Assembly: GCA_903928285.1 (NCBI GenBank)
Contig: CAIYQH010000033.1
Span: 1-5,037 of the forward strand
Direction of reading: 5' to 3'
DNA length: 5,037 nt
Source: an uncultured Bacteroidales bacterium
GTDB taxonomy: Bacteria; Bacteroidota; Bacteroidia; Bacteroidales; FEN-979
Position 1 is the stretch's first letter, and each line of letters begins with the position of its first letter. Positions 1 to 5,037 of this stretch are shown here, one piece after another. The translations under genes and the position numbers were made by a program. The notes under the pieces were generated by a model. The model was not told the origin of the DNA. It worked only from the letters and a program-made list of their open reading frames with translations, and did no database searches.

Positions 1-40
1 CTTTTCAGGCAATTGGCAACAGGGATCAGGCAATAGAACT

Positions 41-166
41 CAGTCATCAGTCATCATTAATCAGTCATCAGTCATCATTAATCAGTCATCAGTCATCAGT
101 CATCCTTAATCAGTCATCAGTCATCAGTCATCATTAATCAGTCATCATTAATCAGTCATCATTAAT
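41..166. repeat. Two-word heptamer tandem repeat array
   Basis: The stretch resolves without gaps into 18 consecutive 7-bp words: 12 copies of A = CAGTCAT, 5 of B = CATTAAT and one variant B' = CCTTAAT. The order is AAB AAB AAAB' AAAB AB AB. A and B differ only at positions 3 and 5, so one probably arose from the other. The unequal block lengths (21, 21, 28, 28, 14, 14 bp) are what replication slippage and unequal duplication would leave. The array is non-coding: the methyltransferase frame has an in-frame TAA at 135-137. Positions 6-40 continue in the same 7-bp phase as degenerate heptads. Heptameric short tandem repeats are known in other bacteria, notably cyanobacteria; I do not recognise this particular family. 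The array ends 4 bp before the next start codon. Confidence 0.93.
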
Positions 167-170
167 CAAT

Positions 171-971
171 ATGTCGATTCTTTCGTACGACGACCTCCCG
201 CTCTGGTCGGCTCCCTTTGGGCTCACCCTGCTCGATACAGTCCGCATGAAATCTCATATCAATGTGCTCGATATCGGCAGTGGCAGCGGGTTCCCGATGC
301 TCGAACTGGCCGAAAGGATGGGAAAAACCTGCATGGTTTACGGGCTGGATCCATCGCCGGATTCAATCGCCATGATCACAGAAAAAGCAGCGCTGAAAGG
401 AATCGGGAATGCAACGATCGTAAGGGGTGTTGCCGAGGCGATTCCTTTCCCGGATGAACATTTCGGGCTCATCGTTTCCAACAACGGCCTGAACAATGTT
501 TCAGACCAGGCCGCCTCCCTTGCAGAATGTTTCCGGGTTGCCGGCAAAGGGGCACAAATGGTATTAACCATGAATCTGCCCCACACGATGACCGAATTCT
601 ATGATGTTTTTGAAGAGACCCTGCAGGAATCGGGGCTGACCGATGAAATCAGGAAGATGCATGAACACATCGCCAGCAAACGTCAATCGGTCGAATACCT
701 CAAAGACCTTATCCTTGAAACGGGATTTATCATGAACACGATCAATGTTGACGGGTTCAAAATGAGATACAGCGACGGAACCGCCTTTTTTAACCAGTTC
801 CTCATCCGGGCTGCCTTTATGGACTCCTGGAAGGCGGTCTTGCAGGAAAACCAGGCAGATTCCATTTTTCTGATCATCGAACGGAAATTAAATCTCCTCG
901 CCGCTGAAAAAGGCGAGGTTGCCATCTCTATTCCCTTTGTGTGCTTTGACTGTTTAAAAGCAGGTGTGTAA
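171..971 (+). CDS. Class I SAM-dependent methyltransferase, substrate unknown
   Basis: This 266-residue cytosolic-looking protein should transfer a methyl group from S-adenosylmethionine to an unidentified acceptor. The Rossmann-type core is clear. Motif I, VLDIGSGSGFPMLELA, lies at residues 32-47 with D34 and the glycine loop G36, G38 and G40. D60 in VYGLDPSPDSI is the usual acidic residue that binds the SAM ribose. AEAIPFPDEHFGLIVSNN (about 88-105) matches the motif II/III region of the UbiE/Methyltransf_11 type. Residues after about 140 form a mainly helical C-terminal part with no motif I can assign, where substrate recognition may lie. There is no signal peptide or membrane segment. ATG 171 is the natural start: it sits about 30 residues before motif I, and the frame is closed upstream at 135-137. 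I see no -7 box upstream; the heptamer array occupies that position, so transcription may come from outside the window. The mpg gene follows on the same strand after a short AT-rich gap. The fold is secure; the biological role is not. Confidence 0.88.
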   Translation: MSILSYDDLPLWSAPFGLTLLDTVRMKSHINVLDIGSGSGFPMLELAERMGKTCMVYGLDPSPDSIAMITEKAALKGIGNATIVRGVAEAIPFPDEHFGLIVSNNGLNNVSDQAASLAECFRVAGKGAQMVLTMNLPHTMTEFYDVFEETLQESGLTDEIRKMHEHIASKRQSVEYLKDLILETGFIMNTINVDGFKMRYSDGTAFFNQFLIRAAFMDSWKAVLQENQADSIFLIIERKLNLLAAEKGEVAISIPFVCFDCLKAGV

Positions 972-1038
972 ATTTACATTCACGATAAACCAGTCAAATA
1001 ATATTTAACCAAACAAACGCATAATTGTATTTTCTGAA

Positions 1039-1046
1039 TAATTTTG
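1039..1046 (+). promoter_or_regulatory. Candidate -7 box for mpg
   Basis: TAATTTTG is a perfect match to the Bacteroidota -7 consensus TAnnTTTG. No TTTG-like -33 element lies at the usual 19-21 bp spacing; the nearest TTG (1025-1027) is only 11 bp upstream. The box ends 9 bp before the mpg ATG, so a start site at the usual distance would give a leader of only a few bases. Its last three bases, TTG at 1044-1046, could be mistaken for a start codon of the same reading frame. Confidence 0.45.
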
Positions 1047-1055
1047 AATCTCCTC

Positions 1056-1673
1056 ATGTCCCTCCTCCCCTGTTCCTTTTTCCTGCGTCCTGATGTTGTT
1101 CAGATTGCGCGTGAACTGCTTGGAAAAAAAATCATCACCCGGTTTGCAGGGGAGATCACCTCCGGGGTTATCTGTGAAACAGAGGCGTATGCGGGTGTAA
1201 CCGACAGGGCATCACATGCGTATGGTGGCCGCAGGACGGCCCGGACCGAGGTAATGTACGCCCTTGGGGGAACTGCCTATGTTTATCTTTGTTACGGTAT
1301 CCATTCGCTGTTCAATATCGTCACCAGTGACGCTGGAACACCTCATGCGGTGTTGATTCGCGGGATTATCCCTGCTGAGGGAACAGAGATTATGCTTCGC
1401 CGTTCAGGGAAAACGAAGTTCACCCACGATTCAGGCATTGGCCCCGGGAAAGTTTCAAAGATGCTTGGGATCCATTACTCTCATTCGGGGTTCATACTAA
1501 ATCAGTTCGACAATCCCGGGAATAACACCATCAGTCTTGAAGATATGGGAACCGATATAGATCCTGACAAAATTACGGCAGGTCCGCGCGTCGGGGTGGA
1601 TTATGCAGGGACGGATGCGCTTCTGCCATACAGGTTTATGGTTCAAGAGTTAATTCTTCATAGCAAACCATAA
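1056..1673 (+). CDS. mpg: 3-methyladenine DNA glycosylase, AAG/MPG family
   Basis: This monofunctional base-excision-repair glycosylase should remove alkylated purines such as 3-methyladenine, and in many homologues hypoxanthine, by cutting the N-glycosidic bond. The 205 residues match the single-domain bacterial family along their full length. CETEAYAG holds the general base E43 (equivalent to human AAG E125) with Y45, followed by H54. GGTAYVYLCYGIH (71-83) supplies Y80, the equivalent of the tyrosine that intercalates into DNA, and N87 follows. Further hallmarks are VLIRGIIP, the GPGKVSKMLGI segment and PRVGVDYAGTDALLPYRF near the C-terminus. ATG 1056 is chosen because it gives the usual short lead-in to FFLRPDVVQIARELLGK. 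A TTG four codons earlier (1044) is in frame but lies inside a -7 box. No catalytic residue is missing. The gene runs convergently toward HU, and I see no terminator of its own in the gap that follows. Confidence 0.95.
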   Translation: MSLLPCSFFLRPDVVQIARELLGKKIITRFAGEITSGVICETEAYAGVTDRASHAYGGRRTARTEVMYALGGTAYVYLCYGIHSLFNIVTSDAGTPHAVLIRGIIPAEGTEIMLRRSGKTKFTHDSGIGPGKVSKMLGIHYSHSGFILNQFDNPGNNTISLEDMGTDIDPDKITAGPRVGVDYAGTDALLPYRFMVQELILHSKP

Positions 1674-1872
1674 ATATTTTCAAACCACTGGAGATAAACC
1701 TCAAAGATTGTCCCTTTTCTATGTATGACAGCCATTCCGGGGGATATTGTTGTTATGTTTCAGTTTTCATTAAAGCCCGGTTTTAAGGGAATAGTTATGT
1801 CTCAATAGTTTTGCCGGCCTGACAATTCTGAAAAAGCAACCCGACGACAAATTATCCCGGGCGCCGCAGGGC
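1674..1872. other. Gap between mpg and the HU terminator, no supported gene
   Basis: This convergent intergenic stretch has no open frame of credible length. The longest ATG frame I noticed (1721-1786, + strand) encodes only 21 residues with no recognisable feature. It contains one promoter-like pair, listed separately. I see no tRNA, rRNA or repeat in it, and no clear + strand terminator for mpg. Confidence 0.6.
1781..1813 (+). promoter_or_regulatory. Weak candidate promoter in the mpg-HU gap
   Basis: TTTT (1781-1784), a 21-bp spacer and TAGTTTTG (1806-1813) fit the Bacteroidota -33/-7 pattern, with one mismatch in the -33 element and none in the -7 box. It points away from mpg toward the 3' end of HU, so any transcript would be short or antisense. 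A chance match is quite possible because the TAnnTTTG box fixes only six bases. Confidence 0.25.
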
Positions 1873-1900
1873 AAAAAAAAACCCGGCCGGGGCCGGGTTT
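1873..1900 (-). terminator. Intrinsic terminator of the HU gene
   Basis: On the - strand a perfect 9-bp stem, AAACCCGGC paired with GCCGGGTTT around a 4-base loop (1879-1900), is followed by further Ts, giving nine consecutive Ts (1881-1873) when the last three stem bases are counted. It lies 22 bp past the HU stop codon. Read on the + strand, only three Ts follow the stem, so it should terminate mainly HU transcription and only weakly, if at all, transcripts coming from mpg. Confidence 0.93.
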
Positions 1901-1922
1901 ACGATGAAGCAAAAGCAAAGTA

Positions 1923-2195
1923 TTACTTTACCTTTTTGCCAAGTTCTGCGCCGGCTTTGAATTTCACAACTTTCTTTGCAGCAATCTTGATCTCTTTTCC
2001 GTTCTGTGGATTGCGACCCTTGCGGGCAGCTCTCTTGGAGACCGAGAAAGAACCAAAACCTACTAAAGCAACTCTTTCGCCTTTGCCCAGTGCCTTTGAT
2101 GTGGCTGAAATAACAGCTTCCAGAGCCCTTTTGGCTTCGGCTTTCGTCATTTTGGCGTCATTGGCAACTGCTTCGATTAATTGAGCCTTGTTCAT
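1923..2195 (-). CDS. hup: DNA-binding protein HU
   Basis: This small basic nucleoid protein binds and bends DNA as a dimer with little sequence preference, compacting the chromosome and assisting replication, repair and recombination. Its 90 residues are the canonical HU length. It opens with MNKAQLIEAVA, forming the helical dimerisation half (about 1-40). Next come GFGSF (46-50), the turn into the beta arms, and RKGRNPQNGKEI, carrying the family signature and P63, the residue that intercalates at the arm tip. The C-terminus is lysine-rich. No arm residue is missing. The gene has its own promoter (-7 box TATCTTTG) about 40 bp upstream and a strong terminator downstream, so it is probably a monocistronic, highly expressed unit. 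No Shine-Dalgarno precedes the ATG; the leader is AT-rich. Bacteroidota genomes usually carry several HU/IHF-like paralogues, so I cannot say which one this is. The sequence is HU-type rather than IHF-type in length and arm motif. Confidence 0.97.
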   Translation of the reverse strand: MNKAQLIEAVANDAKMTKAEAKRALEAVISATSKALGKGERVALVGFGSFSVSKRAARKGRNPQNGKEIKIAAKKVVKFKAGAELGKKVK

Positions 2196-2235
2196 TTTTC
2201 TGAGGTTTTAATGAATAGTTGATTAATAATCATTG

Positions 2236-2266
2236 CAAAGATAAGGCATCTGCAAAAAAAGTCAAG
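2236..2266 (-). promoter_or_regulatory. HU promoter (-33/-7 type)
   Basis: Reading the - strand, CTTG (2266-2263), a 19-bp spacer and TATCTTTG (2243-2236) match the Bacteroidota consensus TTTG-N19-21-TAnnTTTG with one mismatch in the -33 element. Transcription would start near 2230, giving a leader of about 35 nt before the HU ATG at 2195. This is the best-formed promoter in the window. Confidence 0.75.
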
Positions 2267-2338
2267 AGCTTTGCCTCTAAAACAGCTGAAAATGTTGATA
2301 AAATGGAATTTTTGTTAATATCTTGGTGCATGAAACGG

Positions 2339-3310
2339 TTAAATACCATGGGTTTCAGGAATTATTTTTCCGAAGCCCCTCAGGAAATCCCCGCTATTCA
2401 TGACTTTCCGACCCGACAATTGAAGTTCGAGAATTTCAATAAACCCGTTTTTTGCCCCTATTTTCAGGAAAGATTTGCCATCGGTAAAAAAATCTCCGGG
2501 GAGACCGTCCGGAGCTGTTTCCTCGGGGATCACTTTGAAAATTTTCAGAAGCTGTAAACTGCCATCCGCCATCCTGAATTCGGCGAAAGCTCCCGGATGC
2601 GGGCTGAGTCCGCGAACTAAATTGTGGATGGAATACACATCCTGTTCCCAATCGATCCTGCAGTCGTCCCTGAATATCTTCGGAGCCGGCTTTAGGCTGC
2701 CCGGATCCACGATCAGTGAATCCTGGCGGATCTCGCTCACTTTTCCCAAAGCCAGCTGTTCAACGGTTTTTACAACAAGCGCCGCCCCTTTTTCCATTAA
2801 CCGGTCATGAAGTTCGCCGGCGGTTTCATCTTCTCCAATGAAGGTTTTTTCAGCAAACAAGATCTTCCCGGCATCGATCTGTTCGTTCAGCAGGAAGGTG
2901 GTGATCCCGGTTTCCTTTTCCCCGTTCATGATAGCGCGGTTGATGGGAGCTGCGCCACGGTACTGCGGCAACAGCGAGGCATGCAGGTTAAAAGTGCCTA
3001 AGGCGGGGATAGACCATACCTGACGAGGCATCATCCTGAAGGCGATCACGATCTGGAGATCGGGTTTGAAGGAGGCGAGCTGGGCGGAAAACTGCGGATC
3101 CTTCATATTGACGGGTTGTAATACCGGGATTCCGCATGATACCGCAAATAATTTAACGGGCGATTGAGTTTCCTTCAGCCCTCTTCCCGTCGGCTTGTCT
3201 GGAGCCGTAACCACGGCGACTACAGGGAAACCCTCGTCAACAAGCCTTTCCAGGGACGCTACAGCAAATCCCGGTGTTCCGAAAAAAATAATACGCGGAT
3301 GGGTTTTCAT
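2339..3310 (-). CDS. fmt: Methionyl-tRNA formyltransferase
   Basis: Fmt transfers a formyl group from 10-formyltetrahydrofolate to the amino group of Met-tRNA(fMet), producing the initiator tRNA used in bacterial translation. The 323 residues are close to the usual bacterial length (about 310-320). The N-terminal Rossmann-like formyltransferase domain begins RIIFFGTPGFAVASLE. The loop DKPTGRGLKETQSPVK (38-53), with R43, matches the insertion that contacts the tRNA acceptor end. The catalytic segment NLHASLLPQYRGAAPI gives N108 and H110, and D146 in EQIDAGKIL completes the N-H-D triad. The C-terminal tRNA-binding domain starts near residue 205; it contains IDWEQDVYSIHNLVRGLSPH and ends with LSGRKVMNSGDFLRG. 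The ATG at 3310 is fixed by the glycine-rich first strand. A hairpin and U-tract end directly at this start codon, which is unusual. No def or rsmB gene, frequent fmt partners elsewhere, is seen here. I see no clear terminator before the HU promoter. Confidence 0.97.
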   Translation of the reverse strand: MKTHPRIIFFGTPGFAVASLERLVDEGFPVVAVVTAPDKPTGRGLKETQSPVKLFAVSCGIPVLQPVNMKDPQFSAQLASFKPDLQIVIAFRMMPRQVWSIPALGTFNLHASLLPQYRGAAPINRAIMNGEKETGITTFLLNEQIDAGKILFAEKTFIGEDETAGELHDRLMEKGAALVVKTVEQLALGKVSEIRQDSLIVDPGSLKPAPKIFRDDCRIDWEQDVYSIHNLVRGLSPHPGAFAEFRMADGSLQLLKIFKVIPEETAPDGLPGDFFTDGKSFLKIGAKNGFIEILELQLSGRKVMNSGDFLRGFGKIIPETHGI

Positions 3311-3334
3311 AAAAAAAGCCTGATAAATCAGGCT
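3311..3334 (-). terminator. Terminator-like hairpin abutting the fmt start codon
   Basis: On the - strand AGCCTGA pairs perfectly with TCAGGCT (3334-3328 with 3323-3317; 7 bp, loop TTTA), and six further Ts follow at 3316-3311. It lies about 60 bp past the TPR stop, where a terminator for that gene is expected. The T-run is followed at once by the fmt ATG (3310-3308), leaving no leader between terminator and start codon. It may therefore also act as a regulatory hairpin for fmt. On the + strand no T-run follows the stem. Confidence 0.8.
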
Positions 3335-3394
3335 ATAAATTTAAGATTAAGGAACGACAGTCAGTAGAAAAATTTCCCCGCCCTGTGTCCTGAA

Positions 3395-4096
3395 TTATTT
3401 TTTTATCTGTCCTTCGGCATAGGAGATATACTTGTCGATTTCCCTGCCTTCATTGGAACGGGCATAGTTTTCTTTAAGTTTTTTATAGATGCTGACGGCT
3501 TTTTCATAATTGCCAAGCTCTTCATAGGCCATGCCGGCTTTCATCATGAACAGCGGCGAGGTAAATTCGTTCTTTTTCATCTCCGCGGCATCCATATAAA
3601 GATCGGCAGCTTTCTGAACCTGTTTCAGTTCCATATTGCAATCGCCCATGGCGCCTTTTGCCATCGGACCAACAAACTGGTCGTTGCTGCTGAATTTTTT
3701 AAGCTGTTCCAGCGCAGTTTCAAACTGGCCAAGTTTAAGATAACAGATACCTGCATAATAATGAGCCAGGTTTGCCGATTTGGTCATCCCGAATTCATCA
3801 ATCACAGCAAGGAATCCGATGTACTGCCCGTCGCCGTTTAAGGCCTTCTTGAGCGAATCCTGCTCAAAATATTTCTCTGCCATGAACATCTGGCTCTGGG
3901 CATCCTTTTCTTTAGGAGCCAGGTAGAACCGCTTGAATCCAAAGAATCCAAGTACCACAACGATAATCACGCCGACAACAATCAGGATGATCTGCTGGTA
4001 TTTCTCAATAAACTGTTCGGTTTTGCTGAAGGCCTCTTCAACAGCAACAATACGTTCTTCGGTTTTGTCAATCTTTTTATCCTGCTTATTTGCCAT
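3395..4096 (-). CDS. Membrane-anchored tetratricopeptide repeat protein
   Basis: This is a 233-residue TPR protein of unknown specific role. Residues 1-33 are charged, with many Lys, Glu and Asp, and could be helical. Residues 36-54 form one strongly hydrophobic membrane segment (IILIVVGVIIVVVLGFFGF), ending in a K55/R56 pair. The rest is helical, with at least three TPR-like units: about 110-135 (AHYYAGICYLKLGQFETALE), 146-175 (AKGAMGDCNMELKQVQKAAD) and 182-215 (AGMAYEELGNYEKAVSIYKK). A single N-terminal anchor followed by TPRs recalls the inner-membrane protein YfgM, which assists envelope protein assembly. That likeness is architectural, and the periplasmic placement of the repeats is inferred. 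The ATG at 4096 is preferred. The frame stays open to 4231, but that extension would run through both divergent promoters and read as an unlikely leader. A -7 box lies 22 bp before this ATG. A terminator-like hairpin separates it from fmt. Confidence 0.88.
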   Translation of the reverse strand: MANKQDKKIDKTEERIVAVEEAFSKTEQFIEKYQQIILIVVGVIIVVVLGFFGFKRFYLAPKEKDAQSQMFMAEKYFEQDSLKKALNGDGQYIGFLAVIDEFGMTKSANLAHYYAGICYLKLGQFETALEQLKKFSSNDQFVGPMAKGAMGDCNMELKQVQKAADLYMDAAEMKKNEFTSPLFMMKAGMAYEELGNYEKAVSIYKKLKENYARSNEGREIDKYISYAEGQIKK

Positions 4097-4117
4097 GATA
4101 TCTGAATTTTGGAGGTG

Positions 4118-4150
4118 CAAAATTACATTTTTTCCCGAATTAACGGCATA
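4118..4150 (-). promoter_or_regulatory. Promoter of the TPR gene
   Basis: On the - strand TAATTTTG (4125-4118) is a perfect -7 box. TATG (4150-4147), one mismatch from TTTG, lies 21 bp upstream as a possible -33 element. The start site would fall near 4112, leaving about 16 nt of leader before the ATG at 4096. This supports the shorter start chosen for the TPR protein. Confidence 0.62.
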
Positions 4151-4165
4151 GTTGCCCATTTTTTT

Positions 4166-4173
4166 TACTTTTG
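4166..4173 (+). promoter_or_regulatory. -7 box of the trmH promoter
   Basis: TACTTTTG is a perfect TAnnTTTG match placed 23 bp before the trmH ATG, which would give a leader of about 18-20 nt. No good TTTG lies 19-21 bp upstream (TAAC at 4141-4144 is the sequence at 21 bp), so the -33 part is weak. It forms a divergent pair with the TPR promoter. Confidence 0.55.
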
Positions 4174-4196
4174 CACAAATCCAGAAATACCGGAAT

Positions 4197-4916
4197 ATGA
4201 ACACAGTCAATAATCTGACGGCTGAAACCACCGATAGGTTGATCGATTATATGAAGGGCTGCATCACCGAGGAGCGTTTCCGGAAATTTCAGCAAACCAT
4301 CGGTTTACGCACCCGGCACCTCACCCTGGTCCTGGAGGATATCTTCCAGCCTCACAATGCCAGCGCGGTTCTCCGCAGTTGTGAATGTTTCGGAATCCAG
4401 GATGTCCATATCATAGAAAACAGGAATAAATACGAGGTAAACCCTGATGTTGCGCTTGGATCCTCCAAATGGCTCAACATGTTTACCTACAACGGGAGCA
4501 CAGATAATACGAGGAGTTGCCTTGAAAATCTCAGGAAACAGGGCTACCGGCTGGTAGCAACCACACCCCACAAAGACGATTTCACTCCTGAAACACTTCC
4601 CCTTGGCCAGAAAACAGCCCTTATTTTCGGCACCGAACTGGCAGGATTGACAGCGGTTGCACTGGAGATGGCCGATGATTTTATCAAGATACCCATGGTT
4701 GGATTTACCGAAAGCCTGAACATCAGCGTTTCGGCTGCCATTTTCATCCAATCCCTCACCGGCAGGCTGAGAAATTCAGCGGTACCCTGGCAGTTGACAC
4801 GCGAGGAACAGTCGGAGATCATGCTTACATGGCTTAGAAATTCGATTAAACGTTCAGATATTATGGTTCGCAATTTTCTGGGAAATAATACGTTACAAGG
4901 TAATCAAACAGAATAA
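4197..4916 (+). CDS. trmH: TrmH-family tRNA 2'-O-ribose methyltransferase
   Basis: This is a SpoU/TrmH (SPOUT-superfamily) enzyme expected to methylate a ribose 2'-OH in tRNA using SAM, probably G18 in the D-loop. The three SPOUT motifs are intact in the 239 residues. Motif 1, PHNASAVLRSCECFGI (52-67), has N54 and the catalytic arginine R60. Motif 2, ALIFGTELAGL (141-151), has E147. Motif 3, IPMVGFTESLNISVSAAI (165-182), has S173 and N175 and forms the trefoil knot that binds SAM. GSSKW (88-92), matching GSNSW in E. coli TrmH, favours the Gm18 enzyme over the rRNA enzyme RlmB, and no extra N-terminal RNA-binding domain is present. The flanking helices at both ends are typical of TrmH. ATG 4197 is chosen; a TTG at 4152 in the same frame lies upstream of the -7 box and is therefore not in the mRNA if that box is used. 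The gene is divergent from the TPR gene. The family is certain; the exact tRNA position is inferred. Confidence 0.93.
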   Translation: MNTVNNLTAETTDRLIDYMKGCITEERFRKFQQTIGLRTRHLTLVLEDIFQPHNASAVLRSCECFGIQDVHIIENRNKYEVNPDVALGSSKWLNMFTYNGSTDNTRSCLENLRKQGYRLVATTPHKDDFTPETLPLGQKTALIFGTELAGLTAVALEMADDFIKIPMVGFTESLNISVSAAIFIQSLTGRLRNSAVPWQLTREEQSEIMLTWLRNSIKRSDIMVRNFLGNNTLQGNQTE

Positions 4917-5037
4917 CAATCATTGATCCCGGTTCCGGCACAATTCAGATTCGATTGGTATGTTACAGATTTTCAGAGAAATCCTGATCCCGGAATCTAT
5001 ACGTTGTATTTAACCACAATGTTCACAATGATATACC
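4917..5037. other. Window-end intergenic tail, no supported gene
   Basis: After the trmH stop there is no credible coding frame; the ATG at 4960 opens only 17 codons. Two small direct repeats are visible: GATCCCGG (4924 and 4985) and a 9-bp-period CACAATG pair near 5017-5032. Neither points to a known element. I see no -7 box and no hairpin followed by a T-run here. Confidence 0.5.

Noticed and set aside
41..166. CRISPR array
   Set aside because: The units are contiguous 7-bp words with no unique spacers of constant length, and no cas gene is present in the window.
1044..1055. TTG start for mpg, four codons upstream of the ATG
   Set aside because: The TTG forms the end of a perfect -7 box, and the ATG at 1056 already gives a family-typical N-terminus.
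1721..1786. Small ORF of 21 codons between mpg and HU
   Set aside because: It has no recognisable feature, no supported promoter and no coding signal; frames this short are expected by chance.
1936..2184. Open frame on the + strand opposite HU (82 codons)
   Set aside because: It lies entirely over the canonical HU gene in antisense and its translation has no family features; a shadow frame.
2219..2557. Open frame on the + strand over the HU upstream region and the fmt 3' end
   Set aside because: It overlaps the HU promoter and the conserved fmt C-terminal domain in antisense, and the product resembles nothing known.
4152..4196. 15-residue extension of TrmH from TTG 4152
   Set aside because: This region includes the trmH -7 box at 4166-4173, so it should not be in the mRNA; the ATG at 4197 gives the normal family length.
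4097..4231. 45-residue N-terminal extension of the TPR protein
   Set aside because: It would cross both divergent promoters and the start of trmH, whereas the ATG at 4096 sits just after a good -7 box and starts a sensible charged N-terminus followed by one membrane segment.
4305..4873. Two antisense open frames inside trmH (4305-4751 and 4544-4873, - strand)
   Set aside because: They mirror a gene with all three SPOUT motifs intact and show no protein features of their own.
171..4916. Genomic island, defence system or novel multi-gene system
   Set aside because: Five of the six genes are recognisable, intact housekeeping or repair families, or a common envelope architecture. There is no integrase, transposase, tRNA-adjacent att site, toxin-antitoxin pair or nuclease partner; the lone methyltransferase has no restriction partner, and its motif set is of the small-molecule type rather than the DNA-modifying type.

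Overview
The window looks like ordinary chromosomal housekeeping DNA from a member of the Bacteroidota (Bacteroidales-like). The evidence is indirect but consistent. Several start regions carry the Bacteroidota-type -7 box TAnnTTTG. No gene has a convincing Shine-Dalgarno sequence. The Fmt, TrmH and TPR proteins read like Bacteroidota versions, and the composition is moderately AT-rich. I cannot name a genus.

Layout. Positions 41-166 are a tandem array of 18 heptamers built from two words, CAGTCAT and CATTAAT; older, degenerate heptads in the same phase run left to about position 6. Four bases after the array, on the + strand, starts a class I SAM-dependent methyltransferase of unknown substrate (171-971). 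It is followed by a 3-methyladenine DNA glycosylase of the AAG/MPG family (mpg, 1056-1673). A 249-bp gap with no supported gene separates mpg from a convergent HU gene (1923-2195, - strand), which ends in a textbook intrinsic terminator. Upstream of HU, also on the - strand, are methionyl-tRNA formyltransferase (fmt, 2339-3310) and a membrane-anchored TPR protein (3395-4096). Divergent from the TPR gene is a SpoU/TrmH-family tRNA 2'-O-methyltransferase (trmH, 4197-4916, + strand). The last 121 bp hold no supported feature.

How the genes relate. fmt (formylation of initiator Met-tRNA) and trmH (tRNA ribose methylation) both serve translation. mpg repairs alkylated bases, HU compacts DNA, and the TPR protein is probably an envelope scaffold. 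Most units look separately transcribed: HU has its own promoter and terminator, and a terminator-like hairpin separates the TPR gene from fmt. This is a set of neighbours rather than one pathway.

I found no undescribed multi-gene system. The points most worth a second look are non-coding: the two-word heptamer array against the methyltransferase start, the terminator hairpin whose U-tract runs straight into the fmt start codon, the symmetric divergent promoter between the TPR gene and trmH, and a -7 box so close to the mpg ATG that its mRNA may be nearly leaderless.
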